Assembly: GCF_019104725.1 (NCBI RefSeq)
Contig: NZ_JAHRXF010000036.1
Coordinates: 1 to 62,996, forward strand
Length of the DNA: 62,996 nt
DNA from: Streptomyces corallincola
GTDB taxonomy: Bacteria > Actinomycetota > Actinomycetes > Streptomycetales > Streptomycetaceae
Direction: 5' to 3'
A program made the translations under genes and the position numbers. The notes under the pieces were generated by a model. It worked only from the letters and a program-made list of their open reading frames with translations. It did not search any database and had not been told where the DNA came from. Below, one piece after another: positions 54,849 to 60,369 of the stretch (its first letter is position 1; each line of letters begins with the position of its first letter).

Positions 54849-56444
54849 TCAGCGGCGGCGCTGGGCGTCGTGGGCGAGCAGCGCGATGTGCACCGAGGCG
54901 GCCTGTTCGAAGTCGTCCAGGTCGATGCCGAGCAGGGCGTGTATCGCTTCGAGTCGGCGGTAGAGCGCGGGCCGGGAGACGTGGTGGAGCTGGGCGGTGC
55001 GGGACTTGTTGCGGCCGGTGGCGAGGTAGGTGCGCAGCACGTCGAGGAGTTCGGGGTCGGTGTCCCCTAGCAGCCCGTCCAGCTCGCGTTCCGCGAAGGA
55101 CTGCACCTGCGGATCGTCCCGCAACAGCCGTACAAGACCGCGCAGATGGACATCGCGGAGGCGGACCACGGCGGGCGGGGGCAGGGCCGCCGCGGGGCCG
55201 GTGACGGCGTCCGCGACATGCCGTGCCTCGCGCAGCGCGGCGGGTACGGCCTCCCAGTCGGCGCACGGTCCGGCGGCGGCGACCACGGCGTCCGGGCGGC
55301 CGGTCTCGTGCCGCAGCCGCTCCGCGAAGTGCGCGGTCAGCGTCTCGGCGTGCTGGTCGCGGGCGAGGCTCAGCAGCACGGCGGTGGCGCCGTCCCCGAG
55401 TTCCCCGGCCAGCCCGGCGAGTCCGAGCAGCCGCAACAGGCGTTCCAGGGAGGCGGGTTCGGTGCCGGGTACGACGAGCGGCACGAACGTCCGCCGGTTG
55501 ACGGGGAGTCCGGCCGCGCGCGCACGGGTGAGCAGCCGGGCGGGCGGTACGACACCGGAGGCGAGGTCGGTGAGCAGATCGCGCGCGGACTGCTCCTCCC
55601 AGCTGGGCGCGGTGGGGCCGCCGAGCATCCGGTGCAGGACCAGGGCCTCGGCGGCGCGGTCGGCCAGCAGCCGTCCGGTCGCCGGGCCGCCCCGGTGCCC
55701 GCACAGCAGCAGCCGCCCCCAGCTCTCGCCCCGGCCGCCCAGCTCGGCGCGGACCCAGCCGTCGGCCTCGGCGGCTCCGGCCTGCCGGGCGACGCGTTCC
55801 CAGTCGCGCAGCACGTCGTCCACGGCGGGCCGTTCCCCGGCCGTGCCGAGCACCCGGTGGGCGAGGTTGGTGACGACGACCGGGCAGCCCGCGTGCCGGG
55901 CGATCTCGTCCAGCAGGCGTTGCAGCGGGGCGCCGGAGGTGATGAGCGCGGTGAGGGCGGTGCGGACGCTCTCGGAGAGGCTGACGGCTGCAAACTTCCT
56001 TCGTACGAGCCGTGATTGGACCTCTTCGGTGAGTTCCGCGAACGGGAAGGGGCGGTGCAGCACGATCATCGGCAGCCCGCAGCGTTCGGCGGCCCGGCGC
56101 ATCGCCTCGGGCGGGGCGGGGAAGGCGCGGCCGAGCCCGAGGACGAGCGCGGCGGCGTCCGCGCGGTGCAACGACTGTACGTAGGCGGCCTGTTCGGCGG
56201 GGTCACCGGCGAGCAGTACCCCGGTGGTGAGGACCATCTCGCCGCCGGTGAGCATGACGCCCACGTCGGCGGCCTCGGCGACGTGCACCCAGCGCACCGC
56301 CCGGTCGAGCCGCGCGGCACCGGCCACCACCTCGGGGTCCCCGGCCTGCACCCGTTCCAGTGCGAGCACCTGCCGTACGGTCAGGGCGAGTTCGGGCTCG
56401 GGTTCGGGCGGCGGGGCGTGCGGAGGTCGCGCGAAGGTGGTCAC
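54849..56444 (-). CDS. PucR-family transcriptional regulator
   Basis: A 531-residue regulator. The N-terminal PucR domain (LTVRQVLALERVQAGDPEVV, RAVRWVHVAEAADVG, GEMVLTTG; about 20-140) senses a metabolite; a GGDEF-like central domain follows; the C-terminal HTH (LDVLRTYLATGRNKSRTAQL, then VSRPALYRRLEAIHALLGIDL) is the CdaR/PucR type. The family controls purine, allantoin and pyrimidine catabolism. GTG start at 56444. It is embedded within the cluster, 32 bp downstream of the aminotransferase, and is presumably its regulator. Confidence 0.93.
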   Translation of the reverse strand: MTTFARPPHAPPPEPEPELALTVRQVLALERVQAGDPEVVAGAARLDRAVRWVHVAEAADVGVMLTGGEMVLTTGVLLAGDPAEQAAYVQSLHRADAAALVLGLGRAFPAPPEAMRRAAERCGLPMIVLHRPFPFAELTEEVQSRLVRRKFAAVSLSESVRTALTALITSGAPLQRLLDEIARHAGCPVVVTNLAHRVLGTAGERPAVDDVLRDWERVARQAGAAEADGWVRAELGGRGESWGRLLLCGHRGGPATGRLLADRAAEALVLHRMLGGPTAPSWEEQSARDLLTDLASGVVPPARLLTRARAAGLPVNRRTFVPLVVPGTEPASLERLLRLLGLAGLAGELGDGATAVLLSLARDQHAETLTAHFAERLRHETGRPDAVVAAAGPCADWEAVPAALREARHVADAVTGPAAALPPPAVVRLRDVHLRGLVRLLRDDPQVQSFAERELDGLLGDTDPELLDVLRTYLATGRNKSRTAQLHHVSRPALYRRLEAIHALLGIDLDDFEQAASVHIALLAHDAQRRR

Positions 56445-56476
56445 GGGGTGGGCGCCCGCCTCTCGGAAGAAGGTCT

Positions 56477-57760
56477 CTAGCGGGTGCTCCGCAGGGCGTG
56501 TTCGAGGATCGCGGCGCCCTCCTCGGCCTCCGCGACGGTGAGGGACAGGGGTGGGGCGATGCGCAGGGCGCTGGTGTCGTGGCCGCCGCCCTTGCCGATG
56601 AGCAGGCCCCCGGCGCGGGCCGCCTCCAGGACGGCGGCGGCTCCCGCGGGGTCGGCTTCGTCGGTGCCGGGTCTGACGAGTTCGACGCCGATCATCAGGC
56701 CGCGTCCGCGCACCTCGCGGACGCCGGGGAGCGGGGCGGCGATGGTCCGCAGCCGTTCGATGAGCAGGCCGCCGACCCGGCGGGCGTTGCCCTGGAGGTC
56801 GTGCTCGATCAGGTGGTCGAGGTTGGCGAGTCCGGCCGCCATCGTGAGCTGGCTGCCTCCGAAGGTGGAAATGCTGTTGGCGTCCAGGCAGTTCATGATC
56901 TCGGCGCGGGCGATCACTCCGCCGATGGAGGCGCCGTTGCCGATGCCCTTGGCGAAGGTGACGATGTCGGGCGGGCCGTTGCGGTCGTGGGCCTGCCAGC
57001 CCCAGAAGTGGTCACCGGTGCGGCCCCACCCGGTCTGCACCTCGTCCGCGATCCACAACACCCCGTGCTCGTCCAGCACTTCACGGAACGCGGCGTACAG
57101 CCCGTCGGGCGGGGAGGTGAACCCGCCGACGCCCTGCACCGGTTCCGCGATCAGCGCGGCGGGCGGCCGGGTGTGCCCGAGCACGTCCCGCAGGTCCGCG
57201 ACACAGGCGGCGGTGAAGGCACGGTCGTCCAACTCCGCGAACGGGCCGCGGGTGCGGACCCCGCCGTGCACGTAGAGGGTCTGCAACGGGGACAGGGAGG
57301 TCGGGGACCAGCCCCGGTTGCCGGTGATGCCGACGGTGCTGAAGGAACGCCCGTGGTAGCTGTTCCGCATGGCGAGCACGGTGTTGCTGCGCCGGTGGGT
57401 GGTGGCGAGCAGCAGCGCGGTGTCGTTGGCCTCGGTGCCGGAGGTGGTGAAGAAGACCCGCGCGTCCGGGATGCCGCTCAACCGGGCGATGCGCTCGGCG
57501 AGTTCGACCATCGGGCGGTTGAGGTAGAGCGTGGAGGAGTGGATGATCCGCCCGGCCTGCTCGGCGATCGCCTTGGCGACCTCGGGCAGTGCGTGCGCGG
57601 TCGTCGTGGTGAGGATGCCGCCGAAGAAGTCCAGGTAGCGGTTGCCGTCCGCGTCCCACACGTGGCGGCCCTCGCCGCGGGTGATCTCCAGCGGGTCGTC
57701 GTAGTAGAGGGCGAGCCAGTCGGGCAGCACCGCACGGTGCCGGGAGTAGAGGTCGTTCAC
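56477..57760 (-). CDS. class III PLP-dependent aminotransferase
   Basis: A 427-residue omega-aminotransferase. It has YLDFFGGILTTTTAHALPEV at the N-terminus, FTTSGTEANDTALLLA, IADEVQTGWGRTG with the PLP-binding Asp, and the Schiff-base Lys in TFAKGIGNG. In this cluster it would remove the amino group of beta-alanine or beta-aminoisobutyrate to give a semialdehyde; similar sequences include alanine-glyoxylate types, so the donor is uncertain. GTG start overlaps the stop of nitrilase copy 2 by 4 nt, showing they are one operon. Confidence 0.93.
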   Translation of the reverse strand: MNDLYSRHRAVLPDWLALYYDDPLEITRGEGRHVWDADGNRYLDFFGGILTTTTAHALPEVAKAIAEQAGRIIHSSTLYLNRPMVELAERIARLSGIPDARVFFTTSGTEANDTALLLATTHRRSNTVLAMRNSYHGRSFSTVGITGNRGWSPTSLSPLQTLYVHGGVRTRGPFAELDDRAFTAACVADLRDVLGHTRPPAALIAEPVQGVGGFTSPPDGLYAAFREVLDEHGVLWIADEVQTGWGRTGDHFWGWQAHDRNGPPDIVTFAKGIGNGASIGGVIARAEIMNCLDANSISTFGGSQLTMAAGLANLDHLIEHDLQGNARRVGGLLIERLRTIAAPLPGVREVRGRGLMIGVELVRPGTDEADPAGAAAVLEAARAGGLLIGKGGGHDTSALRIAPPLSLTVAEAEEGAAILEHALRSTR

Positions 57761-58599
57761 GGCGTGGCCAGCCCTTCGTACGCGTCGGGGCGGCGGTCGC
57801 GGTAGAACGCCCACTGCTGCCGGACCTCTTCGATCAGGCCGAACTCCAGGTCGCGGACGACGAGTTCCTCTTCCGTGTCGGAGGCGGGGTCACCGACGAG
57901 GCGGCCACGCGGGTCCACGAAGTAGCTGGTGCCGTAGAAGTCGTTGTCGCCGTACTCCTCCTGGCCGACCCGGTTGATGGCGGCGACGAAGTACGCGTTG
58001 GCGACGGCGGCGGCCGGTTGCTCCAGCTGCCAGAGGTGGGCGGACAGGCCCCGGTGGGTGGCGGACGGGTTGTAGACCAACTGGGCTCCGTTGAGACCGA
58101 GTTGGCGCCACCCCTCGGGGAAGTGACGGTCGTAGCAGATGTACACGCCCACCCGGCCGACGGCGGTGTCGAAGACGGGCCAGCCGAGGTTGCCGGGGCG
58201 GAAGTAGAACTTCTCCCAGAAGCCCTTCAGCTGCGGGATGTGGTGCTTGCGGTACTTGCCGAGGTAGCTTCCGTCGGCGTCGATCACGGCGGCGGTGTTG
58301 TAGTAGAAGCCGGACTGCTCGACCTCGAAGACGGGGGCGACGATCACCATGCCGGTCTCGCGGGCGAGGTCCCGCATCCGGCGCACGGTCGGACCGTCCG
58401 GTACCGGCTCGGCCCAGCGGTAGTGCGCGGTGTCCTGCACCTGGCAGAAGTAGGGGGCGTTGAACACCTCCTGGAACCCGATGACCTTCGCGCCCCGGCG
58501 GGCCGCCTCGCGCGTGTGCTCCTCGTGTTTCGCCAGCATGGACCCGGTGTCGCCGGTCCAGGTGGCCTGGACCAGTGCGGCACGTACGACGTTGGCCAT
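57757..58599 (-). CDS. nitrilase-superfamily amidohydrolase, beta-ureidopropionase type (copy 2)
   Basis: A 280-residue paralogue of the 53832-54674 gene with the same triad (FQEVFNAPYF, KYRKHHIPQ, YICYDRHFPEGW). Differences cluster in loops near the active site (for example VEQSGFYYNTA versus EEQPGVLYNTA), hinting at a different N-carbamoyl substrate. It is the first gene of the minus-strand cluster and overlaps the aminotransferase by GTGA. A nested palindrome lies 29-59 bp upstream of its ATG. Confidence 0.92.
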   Translation of the reverse strand: MANVVRAALVQATWTGDTGSMLAKHEEHTREAARRGAKVIGFQEVFNAPYFCQVQDTAHYRWAEPVPDGPTVRRMRDLARETGMVIVAPVFEVEQSGFYYNTAAVIDADGSYLGKYRKHHIPQLKGFWEKFYFRPGNLGWPVFDTAVGRVGVYICYDRHFPEGWRQLGLNGAQLVYNPSATHRGLSAHLWQLEQPAAAVANAYFVAAINRVGQEEYGDNDFYGTSYFVDPRGRLVGDPASDTEEELVVRDLEFGLIEEVRQQWAFYRDRRPDAYEGLATP

Positions 58600-58627
58600 G
58601 AGCTGCTCCTTCGACGCGGCGTCCGAG

Positions 58628-58658
58628 CCTCTACGCCCGTAGAAACGGGTCGTAGAGG
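58628..58658. promoter_or_regulatory. 31-bp nested palindrome upstream of the catabolic cluster
   Basis: CCTCTACG (58628-58635) and CGTAGAGG (58651-58658) are perfect arms; inside them CCCGT and ACGGG form a second stem. GTAGA/TCTAC boxes occur three times. The site is 29 bp upstream of the first gene, well placed as an operator or attenuator. Confidence 0.6.
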
Positions 58659-58844
58659 GACGAAAGTAAGCCTCGCGGGAGCCCTTGCCAAGACCATCGT
58701 CGGCAACCCGCTGGTCCGGACCCGATTCGCACCCCTAAGGGGTGAGCGGCGAGGGGGCGCGTCTCCCGTGCGGGGCAGCCAACACGAGGCGCGTTACGGA
58801 GCGACTACGGGCCGTTTTCGGCCCGGGTCCACCCTGGCCGGGGC

Positions 58845-59096
58845 TCAGACGGCGACGGGGGTGCAGAGCCCGGCGACGTCGTCCAGGGAGAGGGCGAGGA
58901 CGCGGGCGAGGGCGGCGACGGTGAAGAACGCGGGGGTGGGGGCGCGGCCGGTCTCGATCTTGCGCAGCGTCTCGGCGGAGAGGCCCGCCTCGGCCGCGAT
59001 CTCGGCCATGCTGCGCGCACCGCGCGCCTCGCGCAGCAGCCGCCCGAGGCGTTCGCCGCGCTCGCGCTCTTCGGGGGTGAGGGGGGTGCGGACCAT
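58845..59096 (-). CDS. small XRE-family transcriptional regulator
   Basis: An 83-residue single-HTH protein: RLGRLLREARGARSMAEIAA, then EAGLSAETLRKIETGRAPTP, the typical lambda-repressor fold, with a short helical C-terminus (TVAALARVLALSLDDVAGL). It is divergent from a methionine aminopeptidase gene 44 bp away, and a 28-bp palindrome spans the gap, so it probably regulates itself and that gene (inference). Confidence 0.9.
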   Translation of the reverse strand: MVRTPLTPEERERGERLGRLLREARGARSMAEIAAEAGLSAETLRKIETGRAPTPAFFTVAALARVLALSLDDVAGLCTPVAV

Positions 59097-59111
59097 GCAC
59101 CGAGTCTACTC

Positions 59112-59139
59112 CCCATTAAAATACCGGTATAGTAATGGG
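59112..59139. promoter_or_regulatory. 28-bp palindrome and map promoter
   Basis: CCCATTA (59112-59118) and TAATGGG (59133-59139) flank ATACCGGTAT (59121-59130); both pairs share the centre 59125.5. TATAGT (59128-59133) is a good -10 for the plus strand, putting the start of transcription at about the ATG at 59141. The palindrome overlaps this promoter. Confidence 0.65.
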
Positions 59140-59140
59140 C

Positions 59141-59914
59141 ATGATCGAGCTGAAGACGGAAGAGAACATCGCCGCCATGCGGGCCGCCGGGCGGGTGCTG
59201 GCGCGGACCCTGAGCGCGGTGCGGGACACGGCGGCCGTGGGCGTCTCGCTGCTGGAACTGGACGAGGTGGCGCGCGGGGTGCTGCGGGAGGCGGGTGCCA
59301 CCTCCCCCTTCCTCGGCTACCGGCCCGAGTGGGCGCCGGTTCCCTTCCCCGCCGTGCTCTGCACCTCCGTCAACGACGCGATCGTGCACGGCATCCCCAC
59401 GGAGTACCGGCTGCGCGACGGCGATCTCCTCTCCGTGGACTGCGGCGCCCAACTGGACGGCTGGGCGAGCGACTCCGCGATCACCTTCAGCGTCGGCCGG
59501 GCCCGCCCCGAGGACGTACGCCTCGTCGAGACGGCCGAGCGCGCGCTGGCCGCGGGCATCGCGGCGGCCGTCGTCGGCAACCGCATCGGTGACATCGCCC
59601 ACGCCGTCGGCAGCGTGTGCCGGGCGGGCGGATACGGCATCCCCCAGGACTTCGCCGGGCACGGCATCGGCCGCCGCATGCACGAAGACCCCGGTGTCCC
59701 CAACGAGGGCCGCCCCGGCCGCGGTGTCCCCCTCCGCCCCGGCATGGTCCTCGCCATCGAACCCATGCTCCTCGCCGGCGGCCACGACACCTACTCCCCA
59801 TCCCCCGACGGCTGGACCCTCCGCACCACCGACGCCACCCGCGCGGCCCACGTCGAACACACGGTCGCCATCACAACCAAGGGCCCCCAAATCCTGAGCA
59901 CGCCCACCCCATAA
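59141..59914 (+). CDS. map: type I methionine aminopeptidase
   Basis: A 257-residue MetAP removing initiator Met. Metal ligands are in order: DGDLLSVDCGAQLDGWASD (two Asp), GHGIGRRMHEDPGVPN (His), MVLAIEPML (Glu) and HVEHTVAIT (Glu). It lacks the N-terminal zinc-finger extension. I prefer the ATG at 59141 because the -10 box implies a leaderless mRNA starting there; the ATG at 59135 would add two residues. It is an accessory MetAP next to its own XRE regulator; a housekeeping copy elsewhere is expected but not visible here. Confidence 0.93.
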   Translation: MIELKTEENIAAMRAAGRVLARTLSAVRDTAAVGVSLLELDEVARGVLREAGATSPFLGYRPEWAPVPFPAVLCTSVNDAIVHGIPTEYRLRDGDLLSVDCGAQLDGWASDSAITFSVGRARPEDVRLVETAERALAAGIAAAVVGNRIGDIAHAVGSVCRAGGYGIPQDFAGHGIGRRMHEDPGVPNEGRPGRGVPLRPGMVLAIEPMLLAGGHDTYSPSPDGWTLRTTDATRAAHVEHTVAITTKGPQILSTPTP

Positions 59915-60200
59915 GGCCGCGACCAGCCACAGCGCACCCGCACCCGACAGACGGCCCGCCCCTCCAGGGGCGCGGGCAACTGCGCAACGAGCCACAGCGG
60001 ACGCACACCCGGCAGACGACCCGGTCTCAAGGGGCGCGGGGAACTGCGCGACCAGCCACAGCGGACGCACACCCGACAGACGGCCCGTTCTTAAGGGGCG
60101 CGGGGAACTGCGCAACCAGCCACAGCAGGCCCGCACCCCCAGAGCAACGATGCGCAGCCCAACCCAAGGGGCGCGGGGAACTGCGCGACCAGCCACAGCC
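59914..60200. repeat. array of a GC-rich Streptomyces intergenic repeat
   Basis: The core GGGGCGCGGGGAACTGCGC followed by (A/G)ACCAGCCACAGC begins at 59967, 60031, 60095 and 60168, spaced 64, 64 and 73 bp; a partial copy of the CGACCAGCCACAGC end lies at the map stop. Between cores lie GCACACCCG(A/G)CAGACG segments. This unit is familiar as a dispersed intergenic sequence in Streptomyces. No gene is seen. Confidence 0.85.
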
Positions 60201-60236
60201 CACCCGCACCCGCACCCGCACCCGCACCCGCACCCG
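60201..60236. repeat. six tandem CACCCG hexamers
   Basis: Exact six-fold repeat directly after the GC-rich intergenic array, 134 bp upstream of the clpC-like gene. It is the inverse of the GCGGGT array at 39394-39429. Confidence 0.9.
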
Positions 60237-60369
60237 GAAAAGCGCCGCGGGCGGCTGCGGAGGCGGGGACTCCACATGCTCAGAGCGGAGCGCCGTGGCA
60301 ACCTTGCAGAAGCGGTCCGTCCGCACATCTCGGGGCGCCCGCATGAGCCAGATGCGGAGGAACGCGACG

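Noticed and set aside
59914..60200. Possible CRISPR array
   Set aside because: The spacers between cores are themselves similar to each other and no cas genes are present; it matches a dispersed Streptomyces intergenic repeat.
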